The position numbers were made by a program, and so were the translations under genes. Of a stretch of DNA of 64,000 nucleotides, positions 25,018 through 33,810 are shown one piece after another. The stretch lies in NCBI RefSeq assembly GCF_008642315.1, contig NZ_CP029192.1, positions 6,324,001 through 6,388,000 on the forward strand. The letters are read 5' to 3'. The notes under the pieces are model-generated. The model saw only the letters and a program-made list of their open reading frames with translations, did no database searches and was not told the DNA's origin. Within the stretch, counting starts at the first letter, position 1. The number at the start of each line of letters is the position of its first letter. This DNA comes from Streptomyces venezuelae (GTDB lineage: Bacteria; Actinomycetota; Actinomycetes; Streptomycetales; Streptomycetaceae).

Positions 25018-25941
25018 TCAAGCGGGGGTGTGCGGGCCCTGCGGCGGCTTCCGCAGCGGGGCGACCACGGGGGCGCCGGTGCGCGGATGCGGGAAGACCT
25101 CGACCGGCTGCCGGTACACCTCGGAGAGCAGTGCTTCCTCGAATACGTCGCCGGGGGCGCCCTCCGCCGCGACGGTCCCGTCGCGCAGCACCGCGACCCG
25201 GTCCGCGTACGCCGCCGCGAGCCCCAGATCGTGCAGGACCACCACGACCGCGTCACCGGCGGCCGCCCTCTCCCGGCAGATCCGCAGGACCAGCTCCTGA
25301 TGGCGCAGGTCGAGGGCGGCGGTCGGCTCGTCGAGCAGCAGCAGCGGGGCGCGCTGGGCGAGGACGCGGGCCAGCGCGACCCGGGCCCGCTCGCCGCCGC
25401 TGAGCGCGGAGAAGGGGCGCGCGGCGAACTCCGTCACCTCGGTGGCCGCCATCGACGCGCGCACGATCCGGTCGTCGTCGTCCGCCGGACGCGTCCCGGC
25501 CCAGGGCGCGCGGCCCATGCGGACGACGTCCTCGACGGGGAAGGGGAAGGACAGCGCGGCGGACTGCGGCAGCACGGCCCTGCGCAGCGCGAGGTCCGGT
25601 GCGGGCCAGTCGGCGGCGGGCCTGCCGCAGACGCGTACGACCCCCTCGGCGGGTGGCAGGTCGGCGGCGAGCGCGGCCAACAGGGTCGACTTTCCCGCCC
25701 CGTTGGGCCCGACGAGGGCCAGCACCTCGCCCGCGCGAACGGCGAGCGACACCCCGCCCGACGCCTCGCCCGACATCCCGCCCGACTTCCCGCCCAGCAC
25801 CTCGCGCCCGCCGAGCCGCACCCGCACCCCCTCGGCCTCGGCGAGGACGTCACCCGGGGCGGCCGGTGCGGGCAGCGCCCGGTCACGCCCCGCGAACAGC
25901 CTCCTGCTCAACTGCCCGATCATGCCCACCTGTCCGTTCAC
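25018..25941 (-). CDS. hmuV: Heme ABC transporter ATPase HmuV
   Basis: The protein (307 residues) is an ABC ATPase of the heme/siderophore importer type: Walker A GPNGAGKST (78-86), Q-loop near PQSAALSF, signature LSGGE (180-184), Walker B LLLLDEP, and the HDLGLAAAYADRV switch. The GTG start (25941) overlaps the hmuU stop by four bases, giving coupled translation. A 14-residue Gly/Ser/Glu insertion (residues 48-63) just ahead of Walker A comes from a 12-bp tandem repeat. It pairs with hmuT and hmuU. Confidence 0.9.
   Translation of the reverse strand: MNGQVGMIGQLSRRLFAGRDRALPAPAAPGDVLAEAEGVRVRLGGREVLGGKSGGMSGEASGGVSLAVRAGEVLALVGPNGAGKSTLLAALAADLPPAEGVVRVCGRPAADWPAPDLALRRAVLPQSAALSFPFPVEDVVRMGRAPWAGTRPADDDDRIVRASMAATEVTEFAARPFSALSGGERARVALARVLAQRAPLLLLDEPTAALDLRHQELVLRICRERAAAGDAVVVVLHDLGLAAAYADRVAVLRDGTVAAEGAPGDVFEEALLSEVYRQPVEVFPHPRTGAPVVAPLRKPPQGPHTPA
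25753..25800. repeat. 12-bp tandem repeat inside hmuV
   Basis: Four units based on CCCGCCCGACNN follow one another, in frame with hmuV. They encode the Gly/Ser-rich insertion between two early strands. Because 12 is a multiple of three, unit gain or loss would keep the frame. Confidence 0.75.
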
Positions 25942-27035
25942 GCCCAGCCTCCCTGCCTGCGACGGGTCCTGCGCAGCAGCCAGAAGAAGAACGGGCTGCC
26001 GAAGAGCGCGGTCAGCACACCGAGCGGCAGCTCGGCGGGCGCGGCCAGCGTGCGCGCGGCCAGATCGGCCACGACGAGGACCAGCGCACCGCCGAGCGCG
26101 CTCCCGGGCACGAGGAAGCGGTGCCCGGGGCCCGCGGCCATCCTCAGCAGATGGGGGACGAGGAGGCCGACGAAGGTGATGATCCCGGCGACGGACACGG
26201 CCGCCGCGGTCAGCAGCGCCACCACGAGGACGAGCACGAGCCGCAGCCGTTCCACGTCCACGCCCAGGTGTCCGGCGGGCCGTTCGCCGAGCGACAGGAG
26301 GTCCAGCTTTCGGGAGTACAGCGGCGCGACGGCGAGGCCGAGCAGCGCGCAGGGCAGCACGGCGAGGACCTTCGGCCACGTCGCCTGGGCGAGCGAGCCG
26401 AGCTGCCAGAACGTGATCTGGCTGATCTGCGCGTTGTCCGCGAAGAAGATGCACAGGCCGATGAGGGCGCCCGCGAAGGCGTTCACGGCGATGCCGGTGA
26501 GGATCAGCGTGACGACTTCCGTGCGGCCGCCTTCGCGCGACATGGCGTACACGAGCAGGACGGTCGCGAGCCCGGCGACGAACGCGCAGACGGTGACGGT
26601 CCAGTTCCCGAAGAAGGAGAAGCCGAGCGCGATGGAGGCGACGGCGCCGACGGCGGCGCCCGACGAGATCCCGATCACGCCGGGTTCGGCGAGCGGATTG
26701 CCGAACACGCCCTGCATCAGGGCGCCCGCGCAGCCGAGCGAGGCGCCGACGAGGAGGGCGAGCACGACGCGCGGCAGCCGCACGTTCCACAGCACGCTCT
26801 CGCCGACCCGGTCGAGCGCGGCCCCGCCGAGCCCCATGCGGTGCTGCACGGAGGAGACGACGTCGCCGAGCGGGATGTCGTACGCGCCGACGCCCGCGGA
26901 GACCAGACACAGGACGACGAGGGCGGCGGCGAGGCCGACGGTCAGCGGGAGGGCGGCGCCCCGGCGGGTCCGAGGGGGCTCGTCGGGGGCCGCGGGGGTG
27001 GTCCTTCGGGCCCCGGGCCCGGTCAACAGGCTCAT
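25938..27035 (-). CDS. hmuU: Heme ABC transporter permease HmuU (FecCD family)
   Basis: The protein (365 residues) is an FecCD-type permease with about ten membrane segments. Landmarks are RLPRVVLALLVGASLGCAGALMQGVFGNPLAEPGVIGISSGA, GIAVNAFAGALIGL, WQLGSLAQATWP and VAGIITFVGLLVPHLLR, the last being the coupling loop that touches the ATPase. An N-terminal Pro/Arg-rich stretch of about 25 residues precedes the first segment. It overlaps hmuT and hmuV by four bases at both ends. The Hmu assignment rests on the HtaA and heme oxygenase neighbours; by itself it could be a siderophore permease. Confidence 0.9.
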   Translation of the reverse strand: MSLLTGPGARRTTPAAPDEPPRTRRGAALPLTVGLAAALVVLCLVSAGVGAYDIPLGDVVSSVQHRMGLGGAALDRVGESVLWNVRLPRVVLALLVGASLGCAGALMQGVFGNPLAEPGVIGISSGAAVGAVASIALGFSFFGNWTVTVCAFVAGLATVLLVYAMSREGGRTEVVTLILTGIAVNAFAGALIGLCIFFADNAQISQITFWQLGSLAQATWPKVLAVLPCALLGLAVAPLYSRKLDLLSLGERPAGHLGVDVERLRLVLVLVVALLTAAAVSVAGIITFVGLLVPHLLRMAAGPGHRFLVPGSALGGALVLVVADLAARTLAAPAELPLGVLTALFGSPFFFWLLRRTRRRQGGWA

Positions 27036-28060
27036 GACGCGGAGTCGCCCGCGTACAACTGCTTCACCAGGGACTTGAGGACCTGGTCGGTGCGTGGGCC
27101 GTAGTTGAGGAGGACGCCGTCGTCGACGGAGACGACGCGGCGGTCGAGGCCCGCGGGGGTCTCGGCGACGCCCGGCACCTTCAGGAGACCGTCGACGCCG
27201 CCCACCGAGTCCAGGCCCTTCGTCATCACGAGGATCGCGTCCGGCGCGGCCTTGGCGAGCGCCTCGCTGGTGATCGCGGTGAAGTCCTTGCGCAGCCCGG
27301 ACTCCTTGCCCGCGTCGACCGCGCCCGCCGCCTCCAGGAGCGAACCCGCCCCCGACTCGCGGCCGCCCAGCAGATACACGGATGCGGAGCCGCGCAGATA
27401 GAGGAAGGCGACCCGCGGCTTCTTTCCGCGGGTCCCGGCGGGGATGTCGTCACGGACCGCGTCGATCCGCCGCTCGGTGCGCGCGGTCAGCTCGGCGCCC
27501 GCCTTCTCGACGCCCAGGGTCTTCGCCACCGCCTCGATGCGCGGGCCCACGTCGGCGAGGCTCTTCGCGGGGTCGAACACGACGAGGGGGATGCCCGCGT
27601 CGCGGATCTGGTCGAGGGCCTCGGCGGGGCCGGTGGTGGAGTCGGCGAGGACGACGGACGGTTCGAGCGAGAGCACGCTCTCCGCCGAGACGTCGTGCGC
27701 GCGCGTCACCACCGGCAGCTTCTTCGCCTGTTCGAAGGTGGCGGTGATGTCGCGGGCGACGACGTTCCCGCCGAGGCCCAGGGTGAAGACGATCTCGTTC
27801 AGGCTGCCGGTGAGCGGCACGATGCGGCTGGTGTCCTGCACGGTCACCCGGTGGCCGTCGGCGGAGGTGACGGTGGCGGGGAGTTCGGCCTTCGGCCGGG
27901 CCGCCAGCGGTTCGACCCGGTCGGGCGCCGAGGCCGCCGCCCCGGTGCCCGTCTTCGGTGTCCGCCCGCCGCCGTCGTCCGACGTCCCGCACCCGGTCAG
28001 GCCGAGCGCGAGCACGGCGGCCCATGCGCCGGCGATACGGAGTGAGCGCGCCATACGCAC
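27032..28060 (-). CDS. hmuT: Heme ABC transporter substrate-binding lipoprotein HmuT
   Basis: The protein (342 residues) has a lipobox (LALGLTGC, Cys near 24) and a class III substrate-binding fold: the N-lobe starts around RIVPLTGSLNEIVFTLGLGGNVVARD, followed by an HDVSAESVLSLEPSVVLAD segment, the connecting helix and the C-lobe around KPRVAFLYLRG. It would bind heme outside the membrane and deliver it to HmuU. GTG 28060 has GGTGG at good spacing; the ATG six bases in is possible. It is the first gene of hmuTUV, divergent from htaA with an iron box between them. Confidence 0.88.
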   Translation of the reverse strand: MRMARSLRIAGAWAAVLALGLTGCGTSDDGGGRTPKTGTGAAASAPDRVEPLAARPKAELPATVTSADGHRVTVQDTSRIVPLTGSLNEIVFTLGLGGNVVARDITATFEQAKKLPVVTRAHDVSAESVLSLEPSVVLADSTTGPAEALDQIRDAGIPLVVFDPAKSLADVGPRIEAVAKTLGVEKAGAELTARTERRIDAVRDDIPAGTRGKKPRVAFLYLRGSASVYLLGGRESGAGSLLEAAGAVDAGKESGLRKDFTAITSEALAKAAPDAILVMTKGLDSVGGVDGLLKVPGVAETPAGLDRRVVSVDDGVLLNYGPRTDQVLKSLVKQLYAGDSAS

Positions 28061-28177
28061 CGAAGTCCACCGTCCTGTCGCGTAGTTGATGCCTGCCCCG
28101 AGGGATCGGAGCCGGTCGGTTCCGGTCGGGTCCGGCCGGATTCCGGTTGTGGTCTTCCAGTCCGGAGTGATCGTAGT

Positions 28178-28196
28178 TTAGGTTAGCCTTACCTAA
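28178..28196. promoter_or_regulatory. Strong iron box between hmuT and the htaA gene
   Basis: TTAGGTTAGCCTTACCTAA is close to the full 19-bp consensus for DtxR/IdeR-type repressors. It is placed in the divergent promoter region, 118 bp from hmuT and 36 bp from the htaA start, and so could control both units in response to iron. It overlaps the likely htaA promoter. Confidence 0.85.
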
Positions 28197-28231
28197 TTAG
28201 CCAGGCCCTGGCAGAGCTGGAGGAGATCCCC

Positions 28232-29689
28232 ATGCCGTCGTCCGGACAGGCGCGCGCCATCGGCCGCGCAGGAACCGTGGCCGCGCTCACCGCACTGGCC
28301 GGAGCCCTGTTCCCGGCGGCCGCCGCGCACGCCGACGACCGCACGGTCCGGGGCGGTCGGCTCGACTGGGGCATCAAGTCCTCCTTCCAGAGCTACGTCA
28401 CCGGGCCCATCGCCCACGGCGGTTCGACCCTGCAAGGGGGCGCCGCCACGGTCGGCGGCAGCCAGTTCCGCTTCCACTCGGCGAAGGGCTCGTACGACCC
28501 GGAGAGCGGGACGTTCGGCGCCGGGTTCTCCGGCGGGGTGCGCTTCACCGGCCACAAGAAGGGCGGCTCGTACGAGCTCGACCTCACGATCAGCCGCCCC
28601 ACCGTGAAGGTCTCCGGCGGCTCCGGCACGCTCTACGCCGACATGGTCAGCAAGGAGAAGGGCACCGGCAAGGTCACCTCGACCCCGCAGGTGCCGCTCG
28701 CCTCGCTCAATGTCTCCGGCATCGACATGAAGGGCGGCACGGGGCCGATCGCCCTCAACAGCCTCCCCGCGACACTCACGTCACAGGGCGCCAAGGCGTT
28801 CGCCGGGTACTACCCGGCGGGCACCGCGCTCGACCCGGTGAGCCTGTCGACGGACCTGGTCGCGAAGTCGGCGCCCGAGTCCGAACCCGAGAAGGCCCCT
28901 TCGGACGGCAAGGCGAAGGGGAAAGAGAAGGCGAAGGCGGGGCGCATCGAGAACGCCGCCGTCGACTGGGGCGTGCGCCGCACCTTCCGCGAGTACGTCA
29001 CCGGGCCCATCGCCGAGGGCGAATGGAAACTGTCCGCCGGCGCCCAGGACGGGGGCGCGCTCTTCCGCTTCCCGAAGGGCGAGGGCACGTACGACGAGAA
29101 GAAGCACACCCTCGCCGCGGACTTCGCCGGATCGGTGCGCTTCACCGGCGCGCACGGCCTCGACCTGACGCTCGCCGGAATCGCCGTCGAGGTGAAGGAC
29201 GGCAAGGGCACGCTGTCGGCGGACGTCGACAGCAAGGGCGACCGCGGCGCGACCCTCAAGGACGCCCCGCTGATCACCTTCCCGGCGGGGGAGAAGGAGT
29301 TGAAGCCGAAGGACGGCCTCGTCTCCCTCGCCGAGGTGCCGTCGAAGCTCACCGCCGAGGGCGCCGAGGCGTTCGGCGGCATGTACAGGGCGGGTTCCGC
29401 GATGGACCCCCTGTCGCTCGCCGTCGCCCTCGACACGGACGCGAAGCTCCCCGCGCTGCCCGACCTCGGCTCGTCCGCGCGGCCTGACTCCGCACCGGAG
29501 AAGCCGGAGAAGCACGCGCAGCCGAAGACCGAGAACGCCGCGAAATCCGCCGACTCCTCGTCGAACGCCGTGCCCATCGGCGTCGGCGCGGGCGTAGCGG
29601 TACTGCTCGCCGCGGCGGTCGCCTTCGGCGTCGTACGCAAGAGGCGGGCGGCGACCGACACGCCGACGCCCGACCCCGACGACTCCTGA
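28232..29689 (+). CDS. HtaA heme-binding protein, two HtaA domains, membrane-anchored
   Basis: The protein (485 residues) has a signal peptide (cut near residue 34), two HtaA domains and a C-terminal membrane segment. The domains begin at LDWGIKSSFQSYVTG (residue 44) and VDWGVRRTFREYVTG (245), each with the family Tyr and GxVRFTG patterns (FSGGVRFTG, FAGSVRFTG). A Glu/Lys-rich linker separates them. The end is GVGAGVAVLLAAAVAFGVV with basic residues after it; no LPxTG or LAxTG motif is seen. In Corynebacterium HtaA binds heme on the surface and feeds HmuTUV. ATG 28232 follows GGAGGAG. Confidence 0.9.
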   Translation: MPSSGQARAIGRAGTVAALTALAGALFPAAAAHADDRTVRGGRLDWGIKSSFQSYVTGPIAHGGSTLQGGAATVGGSQFRFHSAKGSYDPESGTFGAGFSGGVRFTGHKKGGSYELDLTISRPTVKVSGGSGTLYADMVSKEKGTGKVTSTPQVPLASLNVSGIDMKGGTGPIALNSLPATLTSQGAKAFAGYYPAGTALDPVSLSTDLVAKSAPESEPEKAPSDGKAKGKEKAKAGRIENAAVDWGVRRTFREYVTGPIAEGEWKLSAGAQDGGALFRFPKGEGTYDEKKHTLAADFAGSVRFTGAHGLDLTLAGIAVEVKDGKGTLSADVDSKGDRGATLKDAPLITFPAGEKELKPKDGLVSLAEVPSKLTAEGAEAFGGMYRAGSAMDPLSLAVALDTDAKLPALPDLGSSARPDSAPEKPEKHAQPKTENAAKSADSSSNAVPIGVGAGVAVLLAAAVAFGVVRKRRAATDTPTPDPDDS

Positions 29690-29749
29690 CCACCTCCCCC
29701 CCCCGCTCCCTCCTCACCCCCTCCCTCTCTCCCAAGGAGAAGCCTGATC

Positions 29750-31276
29750 ATGGCCGCCACCCGTCGTTCCATGACCTTCGCGGCAGCCGTCGCGACCGCT
29801 GTCGCCCTCGGCGCGAGCGCCCTGACGCTGCCCGCGCTCGCCGCCGACGGCGGTGGCGGTGCCAAGAAGCCCGCCCCGCCGAAGCTGGAGCTGAAGGACG
29901 GCACGCTGCAGTGGGGTGTGAAGGAGTCCTTCCGGAAGTACGTCATGGGCATGGCCCACGGCAAGATCGAGGCGAAGAACGGCGCCACGCAGGCCGCGGA
30001 CAACGGGGTGTTCACGTTCTCCGGTGGCAAGGGGACGTACGACACCGGCACGCACGCCACCGACACCGCCTTCAAGGGCGACGTCCGCTTCACGTCGGCG
30101 CTCCACAAGTTCGACATCAGCATCGCCGACGTCAAGGTCCGCACCAAGGGCAAGACCGGCGCCATCCGCGCCGATGTGACGCTCAACGGCGCCAAGCAGA
30201 ACGACATCGACCTGGCCCTGCTCGACCTGAGCGCGGTCGGCCCCGGCCAGGGCGGGGGCGAAGGCGGCGCGATGGTCTTCAAGGACATACCGGCGACGCT
30301 CACCGAGAAGGGCGCCAAGGCGTTCAACGGCATGTACGCGAAGGGCGAGAAGCTGGACCCGGCCACGCTCACGGTGACGCCCGGCGGGCCCGTGCCCGCG
30401 GAGCCCCCCGCGCCCGCCGAACCGACGAAGCCCGCCGAGACCCCCAGGCACCCGAAGCCCCCCAAGCGCCCCGAGCCCACCAAGTCGCGGCAGCCCGCGG
30501 CCGAAAAGCCCCAGAAGCCCGCGGCGGCCACCCCGGCCGGAGTGGTCGACGGCTCGCTGTCCTGGGGGCTGAAGGAGTCCTTCCGCAAGTACATCTCCAC
30601 CGGCGGCGAGGCGACCGTCGCGGGCGGCGCGAAGAAGATCTCCAGCGGCTTCCGGTTCCCCTACGCCAAGGCGGACCTGGACTCCGACGCGAAGAAGGCC
30701 GACGCGTCCTTCGGCGGCAGCGTCCGCTTCACGTACAAGGCGCACGGCATCGACATGAAGTTCGGCGACCTCAAGGTGCGGGCGAACGGCACCAAGGGCA
30801 CGCTGCTCGCCGACGTCACCACGCCCAAGGGCACCAACAACGACGTGCAGTTCGCCACGCTGGACCTCTCCGGGGTCTCGTACCGGCCCAAGAACGACGT
30901 GGTGCACTTCGACAAGGTGCCCGCGACCCTCACGGCGGCGGGCGCGGAGCAGTTCGCCAACGACACGACCGGCTCCCCGTACGAGCCGGGCGAGAAGCTC
31001 GACCCGGTGACGGTCGCGCTCTCCGCCAAGGCGGGCGCGAACCTTCCGGAGGCCGACGGCGGAGAGGCGGGCGGCACGGGCACCAAGGGCACCGGCACGA
31101 CGGGCTCGGGATCGGTCGGCGGCGGAGGCGCGGTCGGCGGCGGTACGGGCACACTCGCGGCCACCGGCTCCTCCGTCCCCTCCACCGCGCTGCTCGGCGC
31201 GGCGGGTGTGGCGCTGGCGGCGGGCGCGGGCGCGGTCGTCGCGGCACGGCGGCGACGGGGCCCCGAAGCGGTGTGA
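29750..31276 (+). CDS. HtaA heme-binding protein with LAATG sorting motif
   Basis: The protein (508 residues) has a signal peptide, two HtaA domains, at about 52-220 (LQWGVKESFRKYVMG) and 268-430 (LSWGLKESFRKYIST), a long Pro/Lys spacer between them, and a Gly-rich stretch before a C-terminal sorting signal. That signal is LAATG at 469-473, followed by a hydrophobic segment and an RRRR tail. LAxTG is the motif used by class E sortases of Streptomyces, so it is likely linked to the cell wall. It lies 60 bp after the first htaA gene, with AAGGAGAAG before the ATG, in the same operon. The two would pass heme from wall to membrane. Confidence 0.88.
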   Translation: MAATRRSMTFAAAVATAVALGASALTLPALAADGGGGAKKPAPPKLELKDGTLQWGVKESFRKYVMGMAHGKIEAKNGATQAADNGVFTFSGGKGTYDTGTHATDTAFKGDVRFTSALHKFDISIADVKVRTKGKTGAIRADVTLNGAKQNDIDLALLDLSAVGPGQGGGEGGAMVFKDIPATLTEKGAKAFNGMYAKGEKLDPATLTVTPGGPVPAEPPAPAEPTKPAETPRHPKPPKRPEPTKSRQPAAEKPQKPAAATPAGVVDGSLSWGLKESFRKYISTGGEATVAGGAKKISSGFRFPYAKADLDSDAKKADASFGGSVRFTYKAHGIDMKFGDLKVRANGTKGTLLADVTTPKGTNNDVQFATLDLSGVSYRPKNDVVHFDKVPATLTAAGAEQFANDTTGSPYEPGEKLDPVTVALSAKAGANLPEADGGEAGGTGTKGTGTTGSGSVGGGGAVGGGTGTLAATGSSVPSTALLGAAGVALAAGAGAVVAARRRRGPEAV

Positions 31277-31291
31277 TGCTTCAATGCCCGG

Positions 31292-31969
31292 GTGACTGAA
31301 CCATTCGACGTAGTACGCGTCTTCTGCGGGCCCGACGGTCGGCACGGCAACGAACTCGGTGTCGTGCGCGACGGGGCCCGCACGCCTGTCCGCGAGGACC
31401 GCCAGGCGCTGGCGTGCAAGCTCGGCTTCAGCGAGACGGTCTTCGTCGACGACCCGGAACGCGGTGTCATCGACATCTACACGCCCACCCTGCGGCTGCC
31501 CTTCGCGGGTCACCCCTGCGTCGGCACGGCATGGCTCCTCGACCTGCCCGAACTGGTCACGCCCGCAGGGGTGGTGACGTCACGTCAGGACGGCGAGTTC
31601 ACGTGGATCTCGGCCCGCGCGGAGTGGGCGCCGCCGAGGACGCTGCGACGGTACGGGACGGCGGCGGAGGTCGACGCGCTCGACGTGCCGCCGCCGGGGG
31701 AGTGGGTCTACGCCTGGGCGTGGCAGGACGAGGCCGCGGGGCGCGTACGAGCACGGGCGTTCCCCGGCCGGAACGACGGCATCGACGAGGACGAGGCGAC
31801 GGGCGCGGCGGCACTCCTGCTCACCCACGACTTGGGCCGCGCCCTCAACATCACGCAGGGCCGCGGCTCACAGATCCTCACGGCGCCGGGTCCGGGGAAC
31901 GTGATCGAGGTGGGCGGCAGAGTGGAATTCAGCCGGCCAGACGGTCAATTCAGCCCGACGGGCGGGTAA
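31292..31969 (+). CDS. Short PhzF-like protein
   Basis: The protein (225 residues) is a shortened PhzF-family member (full members are nearer 260-300). Visible family parts are DVVRVFCGPDGRHGNELGVV, GFSETVFV, IDIYTPTLRLPFAGHPCVGTAW, the acid DEDEATGAAALLL, and RGSQILTAPGPGNVIEVGG. PhzF-like proteins are isomerases or epimerases; the catalytic Glu of PhzF lies after the Asn-Gly motif, and here GRHGNELG may hold it. The role is unknown. The last 15 codons coincide with a short tandem repeat, so the C-terminus may be altered. GTG 31292 lacks a clear ribosome site. It lies 15 bases after the htaA gene. Confidence 0.7.
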   Translation: MTEPFDVVRVFCGPDGRHGNELGVVRDGARTPVREDRQALACKLGFSETVFVDDPERGVIDIYTPTLRLPFAGHPCVGTAWLLDLPELVTPAGVVTSRQDGEFTWISARAEWAPPRTLRRYGTAAEVDALDVPPPGEWVYAWAWQDEAAGRVRARAFPGRNDGIDEDEATGAAALLLTHDLGRALNITQGRGSQILTAPGPGNVIEVGGRVEFSRPDGQFSPTGG

Positions 31970-31972
31970 TTC

Positions 31973-32018
31973 AGCCCCTCCGGCGTTTGAGGAGCGGGGG
32001 CCCGGGGGCGGAGCCCCC
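31973..32018. repeat. Dispersed intergenic repeat with hairpin
   Basis: A copy of a common Streptomyces element: AGCCCCTCCGGCGTTTGAGG, then a GGGGGC...GCCCCC hairpin. It occupies the gap after the PhzF-like gene and before the convergent heme oxygenase, and may end transcription for both. Confidence 0.75.
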
Positions 32019-32032
32019 GAGTCGTCCACCGG

Positions 32033-32710
32033 TCAGGCGGTCAGCGGAAACTCGTCCCCGAGCTCACGGAACACCGCCGTATTCAGAGCGAAAGCGAACT
32101 TGCACTCGTCGACGATCCGCTTCTTCTCCAGCTCGTCCGTGACCACCGCGTCGATCCCGTCGAGCAGCTCGCGGTAACTCCGCTTGAACGCGGCCGGGTT
32201 GGAGATGCCCTCGAAGACGTAGAACCGCACGCCGTCTCCCTTGCGGGCGAAGCCCCAGGTCTGCTCGGCCTTGCCGCGGATGATCTGGCCGCCGGAGAGG
32301 TCGCCCAGGTACCGCGTGTAGTGGTGGGCGACGTACCCGCCGGGCCAGGTGCGGGCGCACTCCTCGACCCGGGCCGCGTACGCCTCCGTGGCGGGCAGCG
32401 GGGTGAGGCCCGCGCGCCAGTCCGCGCCCCGCAGATGCGCGAGGTCGCGCTCCAGCTCGCCGACGCGGGCCAGCTCGGGCCGTATGAACGGCCCGGCGAT
32501 GGGGTCCTCGCGCAGCGCGCGGGCGCCGTCCTCCAGGGCGCGGTACACGAACCAGAGCTGTTCCGTGTACCGCGTGTACGCGTCGACGCCGAGCCTGCCG
32601 CCGAGGAGGTCGCTCATGAAGGACGAGGTCTCCGCCTCGGTGTGCTGCTCGTGGGACGCGGTGCGGATGACCGTCGAGAACGGCGTGAGCGGCGGGTGCG
32701 GCGTGACCAT
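32033..32710 (-). CDS. Heme oxygenase (biliverdin-producing)
   Basis: The protein (225 residues) is an all-helical heme oxygenase. The proximal ligand lies in ASHEQHTEAE (His23), and the distal helix shows GDLSGGQIIRG with the Gly pair that bends over the heme. RFYVFEGI and ELLDGIDAVV are also typical. It opens heme to biliverdin, carbon monoxide and iron, and is the last step for heme taken in by HmuTUV. ATG 32710 follows GGAGG. An iron-box-like site at 32777-32795 lies just upstream, so it should respond to iron like the transporter. Electrons come from an unlinked reductase. Confidence 0.92.
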   Translation of the reverse strand: MVTPHPPLTPFSTVIRTASHEQHTEAETSSFMSDLLGGRLGVDAYTRYTEQLWFVYRALEDGARALREDPIAGPFIRPELARVGELERDLAHLRGADWRAGLTPLPATEAYAARVEECARTWPGGYVAHHYTRYLGDLSGGQIIRGKAEQTWGFARKGDGVRFYVFEGISNPAAFKRSYRELLDGIDAVVTDELEKKRIVDECKFAFALNTAVFRELGDEFPLTA

Positions 32711-32776
32711 GCGATGCCTCCAGGGGAGCCGTGGGCTGACGGAATGGCGGGAACCGGTGCGCCCTCCGCAGATCAT

Positions 32777-32795
32777 GCAAGTTAGGCTTACCTAA
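32777..32795. promoter_or_regulatory. Iron-box-like site upstream of the heme oxygenase gene
   Basis: GCAAGTTAGGCTTACCTAA agrees with the 19-bp consensus at about 15 positions; the right half is exact. It lies 67 bp before the heme oxygenase start. Together with the sites at 24897 and 28178 it forms a small iron regulon inside the window. Confidence 0.75.
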
Positions 32796-32873
32796 GTCAA
32801 CTGGTTCCCGACATCCTGTCGGTAAAAACGCTACCCGCCTGAGGCCCGCGGAACCTCCTGGACGAAATCCTGC

Positions 32874-33731
32874 TCAGGGCAGCGTCAGGATCTCCGCCCC
32901 GGTGTCCGTCACCACCAGCGTGTGCTCGAACTGAGCGGTCCGCTTCCTGTCCTTGGTGACGACGGTCCAGCCGTCCTCCCACATGTCGTACTCGTGCGTG
33001 CCGAGCGTCAGCATCGGCTCGATCGTGAACGTCATGCCGGGCTGGATGACGGTCGTGGCGTGCGGGCTGTCGTAGTGCGGGACGATCAGGCCGGAGTGGA
33101 ACGACGTGTTGATGCCGTGGCCGGTGAAGTCGCGCACCACGCCGTAGCCGAAGCGCTTGGCGTACGACTCGATGACCCGGCCGATGATGTTGATCTGGCG
33201 GCCGGGCTTGACGGCCTTGATGGCGCGGTTGAGGGACTCCCTGGTCCGCTCGACGAGCAGCTTCGACTCGTCGTCGACGTCGCCCACGAGGTAGGTGGCG
33301 TTGTTGTCGCCGTGCACGCCGCCGATGTACGCCGTCACGTCGAGGTTGATGATGTCGCCGTCGTTCAGGACGGTCGAGTCCGGGATCCCGTGGCAGATGA
33401 CCTCGTTGACCGAGCTGCACAGCGACTTCGGGAAGCCGCGGTAGCCGAGCGTGGAGGGGTAGGCCCCGTGGTCGCACATGTACTCGTGCGCGACGCGGTC
33501 CAGCTCATCGGTGGTGACGCCCGGCGCGATGTGCTTCGCGGCCTCTTCCATGGCGCGGGCGGCGATGCGGCCCGCGGTACGCATCAGCTCGATGGTCTCG
33601 GGGGTCTGCACCTCGGGTCCCGAGTACGGGGTCGGCGCGGGTTTCCCCACGTACTCCGGGCGGCGGATGGCGCCGGGGACGGAACGGTGGGGAGAGAGCT
33701 CCCCCGGGACGAGCAGTGACTGGCCAGACAT
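32874..33731 (-). CDS. map: Methionine aminopeptidase, type I
   Basis: The protein (285 residues) is a type I methionine aminopeptidase that removes the initial Met of nascent proteins. Its metal ligands are visible: two Asp in [17 protein letters not shown], His in GHGI, Glu in TIEPML, Glu in QFEHT. A proximal His lies in EVICHGIP. An N-terminal extension of about 40 residues ([27 protein letters not shown]) holds the proline-rich segment common in actinobacterial MetAP paralogues, but no zinc finger. ATG 33731 was chosen because the family starts there. Confidence 0.92.
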   Translation of the reverse strand: MSGQSLLVPGELSPHRSVPGAIRRPEYVGKPAPTPYSGPEVQTPETIELMRTAGRIAARAMEEAAKHIAPGVTTDELDRVAHEYMCDHGAYPSTLGYRGFPKSLCSSVNEVICHGIPDSTVLNDGDIINLDVTAYIGGVHGDNNATYLVGDVDDESKLLVERTRESLNRAIKAVKPGRQINIIGRVIESYAKRFGYGVVRDFTGHGINTSFHSGLIVPHYDSPHATTVIQPGMTFTIEPMLTLGTHEYDMWEDGWTVVTKDRKRTAQFEHTLVVTDTGAEILTLP

Positions 33732-33810
33732 GCCAGCGAGTCTAGCCAGCCGTCGTGGGGCAGCATGGTCTCGGAGAGCGGTACCCGAACGGGGACGGAA
33801 GGAGCGGGGC

